NCBI GenBank assembly: GCA_029204225.1
Contig: CM055101.1
Coordinates: 46,797,906 to 46,861,905, forward strand
Origin: Diphasiastrum complanatum
Lineage: Eukaryota; Streptophyta; Lycopodiopsida; Lycopodiales; Lycopodiaceae
Length of the DNA stretch: 64,000 nucleotides
Direction: 5' to 3'
Of the stretch, positions 21,861-33,800 are shown one piece after another. Both the position numbers and the translations under genes were made by a program. Each line of letters begins with the position of its first letter. The stretch's first letter is position 1. The notes beneath the pieces are model-generated. The model saw nothing but the letters and a program-made list of their open reading frames with translations. It was not told the DNA's origin and did no database searches.

Positions 21861-24087
21861 CAGCAACTACAATCATTGATGCTGATTTTCTAGAAGAAAA
21901 TGTGCTAGATGTATCTCATAAGCGGAAAATCTGCTATCATGCCACCTTTTACTGATATACAAATGTGGCTATGTTAAAGAGTAGCTATGAAATTCTATGG
22001 AATGTTCAAATGTCATAATCAATTTTCAAATGACAGTTATATCAGACAAATTAGAGCTATTTTTACTATGTTACTATTTTCAGTAAGTCTGTTAAATAAC
22101 AATAAGCTATTTTTAGCAACACTCATAAGTGACTTTGATGGATGATAATATCGACAGTTGCTAAGTAGTTTTATTAAATGGCAATTTTTTGCCATATTGT
22201 AATGATGAAATGTACTTTATATCATGATTAATAAAAGATGTCCGAGTACCTTTAAGGCATTGACTTAAGTTTCAAGGAAAGGTCTAAAGGCTAAGGGTCC
22301 TGCAAACAACAACAAGCGAAGTTCAGTTCAAGACAAAGACAACAAACCAGCGAAAATACCCTTTTGAAGATTAAGGATGTCCTTGAATAACTAGGACCAT
22401 GACCTTATCATAAAGGTCCAAAAAGATTTCACAAAATAAAATATGTTGGCAAATTCAAAATCGTTCAAACAGTAATTAACCACGATCCATCAGAGATTAT
22501 CGAAGAAAATTTGGAGTTCTAGCTCAAATCAAGGATTTAGTAACATTGTTTCACAATTGAAAGGGTTCTGGATAAAAATCGATGAATCCTTATCGATTGA
22601 GGACACTGCAAAATATACTAGTCAAAATAAAATTTTGCAGGTGAAAATGCTTATAAGACATTTAGGTGTCTTGGAAGAAAAGAATTGATGAGGTCAAAAC
22701 AATGAGATTGACCAAAATATACTAGGATGATCAATTTCAAAATTATGTTGAGAGGCCAAACGCATATTCATGTGATGGTTTTCAAAATGAAACAAAAAAA
22801 TGATGTGAAAGGTGCTATAAGCTTATTGAAGGTCAGTTTTGAAGAAAATGCACTTCTAAAAGTTGTTGGAAGAGGTCCTACCATGAACTCTTCAATAATT
22901 CAGAGCCCACATATCCTTAATCGACACTTGTCAAATGGACCTGAAACTTTTTATCAGAATGAGTAAAGTCGAATTCCATGAAATGGATTCAATGGAAAGC
23001 CAAGAAGGGATTGTGTTTGGAAGAAAGAGATTGGTAACTGCTCTCCCTCTCTCTCTCACGAGGTATTAGGAAAGAGGCATTCATGGATACAGGCTATATT
23101 CGAAGTATTGGAGGCAGAGAGCATTCGAGTGTTCTGGTGATGTAGAGAGGCATGGAGTCTTCTGTTACATTCTGTTTCATGATTGAGATTATGAATACAT
23201 AGGTTCTTCAAGAAGATTGGTGATGATCCCGTTGTCTTAACTATTGGTGCTATCTACAAATTGGATAGTATGTTGATTGATCTTGGAATATGATCATATG
23301 AAGAAGACATTTCATGCAGATCTGCCTGCATTATATTCATAGCTTTCTGGCTTTCTGACTGCGTTGGACAACCTGTCATTCCTCTATCTGAATGCAATGG
23401 ATGGACTATCTCAAATACTATTGCTCTAACTGCAACAGACATCAATACTACTGATCTGATGGACAAAGGTGTATGTTACTTGCTTGCTGCCCATCTCTCA
23501 CATATACAAACAACCAGCCCTCGCTGCTGATGCTATCTACCTCCCACAACGCTTCACTATCCCTCTGAGGCCAGTCCTTCCTCTCCCTCTCTCCTTATTC
23601 CAACCCCTTCTCCATCGTTGAGTTGCTTCCTCCCTTCCTCCAGCGATATCTCTCCTATTCTCTCCTCACCTGCTCTCTAGAATTGCGCTTTCCATCTGCG
23701 TTCTGTCCATCCCCTCCTCTTCAAAATCTATCCCTCTCCTGCCTGCGCTCCCCATTCCTCCTACGATCCCTCTCTGCTGTTGCGCTCCCTCTCTCTCCCT
23801 CACCTAAGATCCTTCTTCCCTCATTGTCTAACTCCAGCACTCAGCCTCCCTCCTTTCTTCTTGTTTCAAAATCTCTTTTAGTGAAAGAGATCACCCGGCA
23901 AAAATTTAAGATGGGAACTGGCAGTCTGGAAATAAAGTAAATGAGCCACCAAAATGAAGATATTATAGAACCGGATGCCTATTTAAGAAAGGACCTTAGC
24001 CTATGGACAGTCTCTTGAAACTTAAGTCAGAGTAAAAAGACTGAGGTAATTTCCATTGCTCATCTCTGTTTTGACTCATGTCTTAAT
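21861..24087. other. element B interior: probable further insertion, no intact gene
   Basis: AT-rich on the left, then pyrimidine-rich at 23,520-23,880. On the plus strand near 22,400-22,570 a weak match to a gypsy integrase C-terminus is visible (HKIKYVGKFKIVQ, then a KDLVTLFHN-like segment). A TATTTAAG box lies at about 23,981. The copia gag breaks off around 24,145, so this block may be a separate element inserted into element B. Confidence 0.35.
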
Positions 24088-24309
24088 TCACTTCATAATA
24101 CATATAGAAGATGAGTAAATGTTATTTAGTGTATTATTGTCATACCTCATTTGATCTTGAGGTGTTTGAGGCCACTCCTCCACACTTGCAACAATCTCCA
24201 TCAACTCATTCATCTCCAATAAGGACTCCATCCTCACCTTCCAAGTAGAATAGTTGATTGAGGTAAGCCTATCATTGCTCTCCAACATAAAGCCACCACT
24301 TGTAGCCAT
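24088..24309 (-). pseudogene. copia gag N-terminus of element B
   Basis: The minus-strand ATG at 24,309 gives MATSGGFMLESNDRLTSINY, then STWKVRMESLLEMNELMEIV, the conserved copia gag start (F.....Y..W...M...L...LW). Homology is lost after PQDQ at about 24,147, and the frame ends at 24,088. The usual UBN2 body and zinc knuckle are missing. Confidence 0.85.
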
Positions 24310-24897
24310 GTTGCAATGACCTGATCTTCTTCTTTCAACCTGTTCCAATGCACAAAGCACTCTCTTAAATGTCAACAAATGAACTCAAGAAGAAATCACA
24401 AAGATATGGAACCTCTCAAATCTCTTCTAGCACTTCTAACTAGAAAATCAACACATAGAATAGTGAAATCTTGATCAACCTATGATCTATCTTCAATCTA
24501 ATGATTCTTTCCACTTCCTAAGATTGAAACACACTCAAATGAAGTTCGATAACCTCACAAAATAGAGATCCAATCAAAATTAGGGTTTTGACAAAATCAC
24601 AAAAAATTGAATATCTCAAATTCTGCATGCAATTTCTAGAAACTTGATATATCTTCTTGTAGACTCCAATGAGACCTTCCCAATGCACCAAAAATCATCT
24701 AATTCCAATAAACCAAGTGTGAAATCGAAATTGATCAAGTATATAACCCTATATTGAGTTTTGACCTACAAAAGATCAATTCTACACATGCAAAAATGCT
24801 GATTTTTGAGTAGAGATCAATCTAGCATCCTCTAGCATTGGTAACTCCTCCAAATCCTTGCTAAAGAAGACTGATCCTTTCATAACCTGAAACACAA
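24310..24897. other. untranslated leader of element B
   Basis: This lies between the PBS and the gag start on the minus strand. It has no recognisable gene and is AT-rich, as expected for a copia leader. Confidence 0.6.
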
Positions 24898-24911
24898 GAG
24901 CTCTGATACCA
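24898..24911 (-). other. primer binding site of element B
   Basis: On the minus strand TGGTATCAGAGCTC directly follows the LTR end ...TTCACA. It matches the complement of the initiator tRNA-Met 3' end, the usual copia primer. Confidence 0.9.
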
Positions 24912-25562
24912 TGTGAAGGATTTCAGATCATTCAAGATCCAATCCATGTCCCAAATCTTTGGTTACAATAAGGAGCAAACCAACAATCCTACCAATGTAG
25001 AAAAATCAGCATCTACATAAAAAATGAGATGCAAACTCTAAGAGATACTGATCAAACATGAACCAATACATAAAATATGATTATTGTCCATACAATTACA
25101 GTACCCTACTGTATTTCACACGTGTGAAACCAAAAATGACAAAATATGAGCATTTTACACACAAGATTGCAAGATATCACCAAGATAGTGCACCAATGAG
25201 TAGAACCCAAAGAGGACCATGTATAATGATGAAATGAGAGAGAGAGAGAGGAGAGAAGATATGTCTCTCCACGAGTTACATCCTTTTATAGAGTGTCCAA
25301 ACCCTATTTGGCCATTTGGCTTTCCTTCCAAAATGTAAACCCTACTATTTTTGGGTCTAGATTCAATGTACCCAAAGTTCAAATTTGAATCTCTCTCAAA
25401 CTAGACTACCAACTTTCCCACACTTACAAAAAGTGTTTATTGTATTTTGAACTAATATAACTTCAAAAAGTTTATCTCTAAGTCTAAAATGAGTTTTGGC
25501 CTCTTATCGACAATTTACCAAAATATGACTAAACTAGACTAAACTAGTTGAAATCTCTCACA
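24912..25562 (-). repeat. 5' LTR of element B
   Basis: A 651-bp LTR read on the minus strand, TGTGAGAGATTTC...CCTTCACA. A TATAAAAGG promoter box lies at 25,282-25,290 (minus). A short GA tract lies at 25,229-25,258. It is homologous along its length to the LTR of element A. Confidence 0.93.
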
Positions 25563-26360
25563 AGCTCCACCCAAGCGATCTACAAGGTCATCCATCCTAG
25601 GTAATTGATATTTGTTCTTGACAGTCACCTTATTCAATCCCTTGTAATCCACACACATCCGAAAACCTCCATCTTTCTTTGCTTTCAGAATAAAAGGAGC
25701 GCCCCATGGTGATTTACTAGGTTGTATATGTTCCATCTTTATATAATTTTCTATTTGACTAGAAATCTCTATCTCCTCTTTCTTAGAGAACCGATAAGGT
25801 TGTCTAGAGATAAGATGACTTCCTGGAATTAATTCTATCTTGTGGTCTACTGACCTAGATGGTGGTAAACCATGAGGTAATTCTGATGGAAAAACATTTT
25901 TAAATTCATTTATGATCTGCTTTTTCCTTGCTTGTTCACAATCTAAATTTACTGAGTTAAGAATTGCAGAGAATTCACAACTATTTAGATACACATCAGA
26001 AACGTCCAAAATTGGAATAGCAAATACTGAAAAAACTTCATACTGCGAATAATCAAATTCTTCCATTTTATTAACTGTTGTGACATACATTACTACCAAA
26101 TAAAGTAACTACCTTACCACCCTCCTTGAAAGTGAGAACATGCTTTTCAAAATCAATAGTCAGATAAGGTGATTTGCTAAATAACCACTCATATCCCAAA
26201 ATTAAATCAGTACGAGACATGAAAAGTAACTAATTCCCTATGCTCTTGTATCAACATTGGGAGATTCGGCACTTTCACGTTCCTCCAATTTTTTTTATAA
26301 CAATTATGAACAAATGATTTTGCTTACCAACTTGATAAGAAGTCACTTCAAAAGACTCCT
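25563..26360 (-). pseudogene. Ty3/gypsy protease and first half of reverse transcriptase
   Basis: On the minus strand, starting near 26,350, a retropepsin-like region includes RTDLILGYEWLFSKSPYLTI and [19 protein letters not shown]. After a stop near 26,098 the frame of 186 codons (26,099-25,539) contains [73 protein letters not shown] and [12 protein letters not shown], the front half of a gypsy RT. The true gene continues at 19,899 downwards; element B interrupts it after the GGA codon pair. The upstream end is lost at the CACTA-like segment from about 26,360. Confidence 0.9.
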
Positions 26361-26711
26361 GGGGTTGTGGATGGAGTGGACCATTTTTAGAGCCTCGGAA
26401 CAGGTTCACTCTCAGCAGCCTTTCACCGAGGGATATACTGAGGTCCCTCAGTATATCCCTCAGAACATGTTCAATCTCAATAGTCTTTCTCGAGGATAAT
26501 ACGGAGGTCCCTTGGTATATCCCTCGAAAAACACATTCTATAAACAACACCAAAATGGTATGGGGATACCTCGGGAACCAATGCAATTATCGAGAATCTG
26601 CTAGCGAGACATACATTGTTGGACATATCGGCGTTTATGGACTTATTTTAAATTTTTTGTTTCAAAAAAGCCTCGGTAATAGGGTCAAAAGACCTCCAAA
26701 ATGTTGTAGTG
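26361..26711. mobile_element. CACTA-like terminus / MITE with large hairpins
   Basis: The segment ends TTGTAGTG at 26,711 and shares AAAAGCCTCGGTAAT near its end with the terminus at 17,134. It contains a perfect hairpin (16-bp arms, 2-nt spacer, 26,428-26,461) and a second imperfect one of the same design near 26,489-26,526, both centred on GAGGTCCCT. It lies next to gypsy protease sequence, so it probably inserted there. CACTTCAAAA near 26,342 could be the left end but matches poorly. Confidence 0.5.
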
Positions 26712-27203
26712 GGGCATCCAACATTGAACTTGGATATTAAATGTCAGGAACGATTTATCAACAATGACTTGTGAGCACTAAAAAATTAAAAGCTAAGTTA
26801 AAACAACTTTATCCAAATTCTAAACAATGGACTATAAAAATTGAACTAGAATTATGCTCAAGAATAGAGCAAAGAGCTTCAATGAGCATTTAGAGAGAGA
26901 GAGAATGTATGATGTTATGGAGAAAAGACCCGCATTTTCATTGGGCAATGTGTGCCCTAAAAATTTGTCAACAACCACGTGCAGGTTTAGCCGGTCATCA
27001 TCAAATCTTCTCTAGAAAATTCTAGAAAGAGAATGTGTGAGAGAGAGAGAGCCCGTCATTTTGTGTGCAATATGGATGAGTGAGAGAGGGACACTGAGAG
27101 ATTGTGATGAGAGAAAGAGGAGAGAGAGAAAGGTGAGAGGGGAAGCATGATGAAATTTTAGGTTTTAGGGTTTAGGGAGAGAAAAATAGCCATATAGTGA
27201 GGT

Positions 27204-27246
<43 letters not shown>

Positions 27247-28115
27247 GTAGATTGTGGTACAATGCGATAAGATAGACAGCGTTTTTCATGTGCGAGTGGT
27301 CCTGGAGGGATGTGTCGCACTCGAGCTGTTTGTGATGGCTTTATTAGTGGTCCAGCCGTGAGGAGGCTTGGCATAGGGGAGGAAGAGGGGATAGAAGATA
27401 AAGGAAGAAGAAAAAGGACGGCAAGGTGCTTGATGGAGAGCCTTGGCTTTGGCAGGAAGAGTACTGAGTCCGACAGGCGTGAATGAAAGAAAAACAGTCA
27501 CGCGGCAGCCCACATGTGCAGACCTTCAAAGAAAGAGCGCGTCGTAGTCATGGAGTCAGAGTCTCAGATGCAAACGCCTCTAGCTGGCCGTACCTGAATA
27601 TCGATTGCTTAAATAACATGGCAAAGTTGTTGTAGAATTGAGACTTTATTGGATTGTTTGATATCAAGTAGCACCAGCTGCGTTTGGGTCTGGACTCTGT
27701 AGATAGCGGGAGAAATGAAATAGATCTCTTTCCAGGAATCAGTCTGTTGACAGTTCTGTTTCAGATGTTCAAAATAGTGAGTGATGTAAGGAGGATTGCG
27801 ATGTCCGTCTAAACTCGTACTAATTCGTATGCTTCAACTACGTTACGCATCGTTATTTCGAAAAGGTTGGATTGTTTGACATAGCAAGTTCGATCCTTGA
27901 ACAGTGGAAGTAGTTTTCAGGATCACTGTCAATCATAGGATATGAGTTGAAGAATGTGCAGATTTTTGCTGGCTTGGAATTTTGTATACTTATACACTAA
28001 AGCCACAAGTAATAGGAGCGCCTGCTACATTATGTCCCTTACGCCATACTGACTGCTGTGGCTGGCTCTCATATCACATCAACGTAGTCATTGCAGATGA
28101 CGGACCAGTTATCTT
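26712..28115. other. no gene seen
   Basis: Purine-rich with many short GAGA runs at 26,880-27,240, including a GA microsatellite. The rest is unremarkable; small frames at 27,165-27,529 show no family resemblance. Confidence 0.5.
27208..27241 (+). repeat. (GA)17 microsatellite
   Basis: A perfect GA run of 34 bp. Confidence 0.95.
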
Positions 28116-28551
28116 TCATGTCCATTGCTTGCAGCTTGTATCCATCCACAAAACATCTGGATTGTGAGAGCCAGGAAACCCGGGTAAAAGGTCTTTGTCA
28201 GGAGGGTTCAGGATGTAAAGCACGCCCGGCATCACATGAATCATGAACTCTTTCCCATGCCCTCTGCCAATAAAGATACAATCCCATTCACCATACTCGT
28301 GGTGGTCCACCCAAAAGGTACACCGCCCAAGTCAAGCAGTCCACGTCCATTGTTACCTTTCCTGAAGGCTGAGTTCTTCCTTTTTCAACTTTTCCCCGGA
28401 ACTTCTGCCGGCTGCGTATGAATGCGTGCAGAAGAACTCCATGCCCGGACGTCCTGTGAGCTTCCGGGCAGAGGATCGAGCAAGGGGACCACCACAGGGA
28501 GAGAGACACAGCGATCACTGTAGCTACTGCTGCAGCTAGCCGATGATCCAT
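28116..28551 (-). pseudogene. possible small secreted protein, frameshifted; family unknown
   Basis: On the minus strand an ATG at 28,551 opens MDHRLAAAVATVIAVSLSLW followed by WSPCSILC, a plausible signal peptide (charged n-region, hydrophobic core, small residues before a cut). The frame continues with LLHAFIRSRQKFRGKVEKGR and MDVDCLTWAVY to a stop at 28,288. From about 28,312 a second frame continues with WVDHHEYGEWDCIFIGRGHG and ending SCKQWT at 28,116. The two overlap as if one base were gained or lost. I do not recognise the family and cannot exclude chance open frames in GC-richer DNA. Confidence 0.3.
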
Positions 28552-30707
28552 CTCTATCTGATCATCTGCTATTGCCATCTGCATGCAGTTGCATGGTTCT
28601 CTGAAAAGCAAAGAAAAGAGAGTACTTGGGTGGCCAGGTGTTGAAGGTAGCTCCTTCGAAGGAAGGTGGTGCCTTTTTAAGTCCTGGGTTGTCCTCATCT
28701 ACGGTTAAATTGTTCGTTGGCAGCTTGTTGCAATATAGCCAAAGATGCTTTCAGTTTTTTATCCAATGCATTATATTGCAGCAACATACATACCTTTCAT
28801 GTTTCTAATTTTCATGTATTATTTCTTCAACTGTGGAGTCAATCATAAACAACCTCGTGAAAGGATGGTTGGCTGTCTCATTCATACTACTACATTGTCA
28901 TTAGAGCCTTGACATGTCGTGTCATGGAAGAGTTTTTGGAAGGATGATATGATTCTGAATTCACAAGTACCTCTAAACCCATTGATGGTAATAAAACAAG
29001 TCCATCCTTGTACTTCTATACCAAATGTCTTTTACCATATAACTTGATCAAATATGATACTACCACGACTTTCAATTAAGGTAGGGAAGTTGGTCGGTTG
29101 TTGAAAGCCCCCTCCCAATTCCTTCAAAAAGGTGAATTCAATTGACACCCAATGTTAACTTTAGAATGAAGTGGAGTTAAAAGATGTGCACATAACTCAC
29201 GTCATCATCTTGACATCACACATCGTTCATTTTGCCATCATGTTACATCCAAGTAAATGCACTTGATGACATGGCAAGCTACATCCACATTACGCATATT
29301 AGAGTTTGAAGGTTATTAGAATGCAATGGGTCAAAGTTTTGCATAGTCATATTGATGAACATATTAACTCATTATAAGTAGGAGATAAGAAATTGTTTAG
29401 AAAAGTGTAAGATTTAACTAGGTGTTCTAAAAAAAATCACAAGAAATGTTGTCGTGAAGATAGGATCTCAATGTTTGAAATGTGTAATTCAAAATCTTTG
29501 AGGAAGGTCAAAAAATAGAGGAAGACAATGACAATGTCAAAATAACAAGAGAAACTCATTTCTAGTTTGAGCCACACATAAATGCTCAAAGTAGAATGTA
29601 ACGAATCTTCTTTTTGTGAGTTTATATTGTAGATTGCAATCATTTTTACTCGATTTCAAACTAGTCTTCCTTCTATAAAATTAATTGTGTCAAATTTTTA
29701 ATGCATGGACAATTGCAAGGAAGTCTAGATCTTGAGTGGTATAGCTTCTTTTACAATTGTGAAACTTCTAGATGCGTATGCTATCGGTTTTTCTCTTGTG
29801 AGAAATTGCTTCTTTGACAACTTGACTTACTTGAAAGGCGACTAAGAAAAAACAGCCAATTTTTGGATACTCAATTTCAAAAGCATCACTTACTGCTCTT
29901 TTTAGTTCTTGCAAGATTTTTTCTTCCATCGCACTTTTTCTAAAATTGATTTATGAGCTTTCATTTTAGAAGGTAATTAATGTGATTGTTTCAAGTTGTT
30001 GAAATGGTAGGGCTTTGTCAATGTTGAGTTGGATTAGCCTTGGAAGTTTTTTTTACATTATTTTCTTTGTGAAATACTTGGAGGTTACAACATGAGAGAA
30101 GATTTTTTTTCTTAATTTATGATGTCATCCAGAAATTTTCTTAGGCCTTGTAGTTTTTTCTCTTATTTATTTAATTCATTAAAAGCTTCTGTTAATACAT
30201 ATTAAGTTTTGCATCATTTATTATGCATCCTAATTAATGTTCTTGCAATCTAGATGAGGAGGAACTGTGGCATTCAAGTATTCTTACTTATGAGAGGTCA
30301 TCATTGACATACAAATATTGAAGGCTAACAAATATTCTAGTCATAGAAGGTTTTTGCCAATAGTATGATAGCATATTGGTTAGTATATGACAAATACATC
30401 CACATTAACAAAATGTTATAGTGAAAGCAACAAGCTGAAAAATGAGCCCATTAATTGTTGTGTTGTAGACTGCATTGAGATTCAAACAAGAGAGAATTGA
30501 AGAGCAGTTATGTTTTTTCAATATATGATGGATAGATTTTCTAAAGACAACTCTTTTTTCATTATATAATGGATTGATTTTATAAAGACAACTTAATAGA
30601 TGTTAAAAAGTATCTACCACATAAGAAAACTATCTAGCAGCTATGTAAAACCCAAAAGAATTATTTGCCTAAGAAGATTGCTAGAATGACTTGGCCAGAA
30701 GCATCAT
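28552..30707. other. no gene seen
   Basis: AT-rich after about 28,800. No recognisable coding sequence on either strand. Confidence 0.5.
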
Positions 30708-30886
30708 ATGCCACTATCCTACATTGTGATAGTGAATGCATTCAACTTGTGTGCAATCTTGAGTCTCACAAGAGAACACTGCTATGTCAAAGTAAAGTTT
30801 AGGTTCATTATCTATAGCAAGGAGCAAGTAGTAGACATGTTTACATAGATTCTTAGTGGAAAAAAGTTTGAATACCTTTGTAGATA
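30708..30886 (+). pseudogene. Ty1/copia RNase H terminal scrap
   Basis: Plus-strand ATILHCDSECIQLVCNLESH and, after a short frame loss, KEQVVDMFT, a stop, and ILSGKKFEYLC. These correspond to the CDNQSAI.L..NP and EDQVADIFTKPL..EKFEYLR boxes at the end of copia pol. Heavily decayed. Confidence 0.65.
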
Positions 30887-33800
30887 GCCAAAGCTTGTAA
30901 TTATAAGAACAAATGAAAGATGAATGCTTAGGTTTTTCCTTTAGTTAAGAGTGTTGAAAATATATAATAAGCATCATCGACATAATTCAAAGGAAAATAA
31001 ATCCTTCATCAAGACTATCTATTATCATTCTAAAGAGCTGCATGATAATAATGATAAGTATAAGTACAAAATAACATCGGTAGCAATGCAAAAGTGGTTT
31101 TCCACTTTCTGACTAGGTAGCAAAAAGATACACACAATTTCAATGTTCAAGAAATTAACCTTGTTCACAAACCTGTTCATCCCTCAATTTTAAATATTGT
31201 AGTTTTATTCTTGAGTAAAATTCAAAAAAAAGATTTTTCATAATAAGATGTGTAATGAAATTCTTTCACCTTGAAATACCTTAATCTATAATGGGGATTT
31301 AGTAGATGAGGTAGCTCAATGGTGCCATTGAAGTGATCTAAGTGCCTCTTTCTTATAGTAAATAACCTTCATTTATATATGGTCAATTCCCACTAAATCA
31401 CTCTTAAAAAGTCAAAATTTTCTTTTGTTAAGGACAAGATTTTTCCTACTTGTATGTTGGAGTAGGAGTCACACAATCACCTCGTATGAGTCAACATTAG
31501 CGCAACATTGAATTCTCCTAGTTAGAGTCTTCAAGACTTGATACTTGCATTTGCATTTTTGTGGGATGCATCTATTGTAGGTAAATGACACTCTATCATC
31601 CTCAATGGCACAGGTAAAGATGTTTAGGATATGATTGTTATGGAGGATATGGATAAAGAGAAACCAAATATATTTCAATTATTGTGAAAAAAATTGAGCA
31701 CGGTATTTTCTTAACAATAACACTTAAAACAAGCCTTAGAGACAAGGAAATAAGGGAAACCAACTGACACATATATGCAAAGGAAATTAATACATGTTAG
31801 TGTGCAATTATAAATTAATGTAGAATTGTGTCACTTGATGTGCTTGCTTATCTCACTTTTGATAATTATATAGCTCATTGTATAAAACCTTTTCTACTCA
31901 GTAGTACTATTTTAGCCTAGTAGTTTCTCTTCCATGCTAGAATCACAATTGAAGATGACATCTAAATTGTTTAATTTGAGCAACCTTTAGTGAAGAGCAA
32001 TACTACATAGTTCACTTTAATGTTGTCTAATTTCGCATTCAAAAATTAGCTACTATTCCTAGATTTATATGAGCATGAGTCTACCTTGGCTTCACTATTA
32101 GGAGATACATGCCCACATTTTTCATGGAAGTGTAAGATATTTGGCATAATGAGACAATCTGATTAATATTTGAAAGAAAAAGCACCCAAAACAAAAGTTA
32201 ACATAATAAATAAGGTTAATGCAAAAGTCATATTCATAGGCTTTACAACATATGCAATTTTCTATTAAGTAACAAAAGTGCATAATTAGCTCATTTTTAA
32301 CAAAAAGGTACTTCAATGTTCACTTATTTTCTTGGCAAGAAGCACAATTACAAAGATTGAAGGATTATCATATACACTATATTTTCATATCATGGCAGCA
32401 GTGTTAAAACATTATCATTTTATACAACATGTTGGAATGTTATTCCACATTGATTCCAACAATATTTGAATATGACCTGTATCCATGAAATCTTTGTGAT
32501 GCATACATTCAATATTTAACTTTAGTATTGAATATGCTAGTACATTAGCAAATTAATAGCTTTTATTTTCATATCTTGAGCATTTAATTTAAAATCGCAA
32601 GCTTTTCTCAAAATGCTATGAATATTCAGCTTTGAAATTTTCATGTGAATATATGTTTCATTTTTGAAATTTTACTCACATTAAGTGTGTGTATTTCATC
32701 CATAGAAACCATAATATTTTTTAAACAGTGTCACCAAATATTCCAAGTACATACATATCATCAAACGAAGCTAAATTATTCTCTTACTTATGCAAGGCCA
32801 TAATATTTGGTGAATAGAAATGCATCTAAATAGAACTCCCCAACTTGGGGTCCATTTTTGCATGTAGTACTAAACTCATTTTGTAATGACATTAGAATTG
32901 AGTGCGCATATGCACAACACACAAGAAAATTATTAAGAATTGACACTATAAACATTCATACATTTTAAATTCATGAAAATCAAGATGAAAGATACTTAAT
33001 CAGTAGTTGTAATAGAAGTGCGTCTTAGTCATAAAGGGTTGTGTGGGTCCATTGATGTTAGATGTTATAAAAAGCTTGTATAGTTACACACCCATGTGCC
33101 ATGATCCAGACCCAAGACATTTTCTCAAAGCATAGTATATTTGTATCCTATCTCAATCTATATGAGTTGAACACATATAAATCTTTGTGTAGTGCAACAA
33201 TTTGTTGTTGCATGTTGGGAAAAAGATTATAAAAGATTATATGTATGTTGCCACATTCATTATTTATCTTGTTGATACAATAGCAAAAATTGAGAAACAA
33301 ATTATTTTGTTGGAATGCTTCACTTAACAAATGCATCATAATTACTATTATAAAAAAGCATTTTTTGTGTTGATTGGCTAGCATATGGAATTGTCAATGT
33401 GTTTATCAATTGCAAACATATATGTTATCCATGTAATCTTAATTCATATATGTGTAGGCTTAATTTATACTTAAGATAATCTTTTCTTGGTTAAGACGGC
33501 TCCCAAATTATTTGGTATATTGTATAATTAATAATTAACTCTTTTCTCCTTGTCAATGCAAAATACTTGATGGTAATGAGATTTTTGTTAGTATTCATAA
33601 AAGTTTCTATTTAAACGAAGTGTATTTTGAATCAAAGTTGAGATAATGTGAAAATTGTTTGTTGTTTTCTTAGACTAATTCAAAACTCATACTAAAAGGA
33701 AATCATACACGTAGATACAAATGTTGCATGTATTACCAAATTTAAGTGTGCTATTTTGTGTGCCTATCGACAAGATGTACCTTACTATAATATTAGCCAA

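Larger units (their letters stand above)
19900..25562 (-). mobile_element. nested LTR retrotransposon (copia type, non-autonomous), element B
   Basis: A complete insertion with both ends visible: LTRs at 19,900-20,175 and 24,912-25,562, both TGTGA...CACA. A perfect PBS (TGGTATCAGAGCTC, minus strand, 24,898-24,911) abuts the right LTR, a purine tract GAGGAGGGAG abuts the left LTR, and a 5-bp target duplication (GAGCT/AAGCT, minus strand) flanks it. It splits a gypsy RT gene. The interior has only the start of a copia gag and no recognisable integrase, RT or RNase H, so it would depend on other elements for mobility. Seven differences over about 270 shared LTR bases suggest a fairly recent insertion. 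Confidence 0.92.

Noticed and set aside
26275..26586. A 103-codon minus-strand frame as a gene
   Set aside because: It crosses the junction between gypsy protease sequence and the CACTA-like hairpin segment, so it is a chance fusion.
27982..28167. Plus-strand frame with YHINVVIADDGPVIFHVHC resembling the start of a self-incompatibility S1-type protein
   Set aside because: The similarity is limited to a few residues, no further S1 motifs follow, and it is antisense to a better signal-peptide frame.
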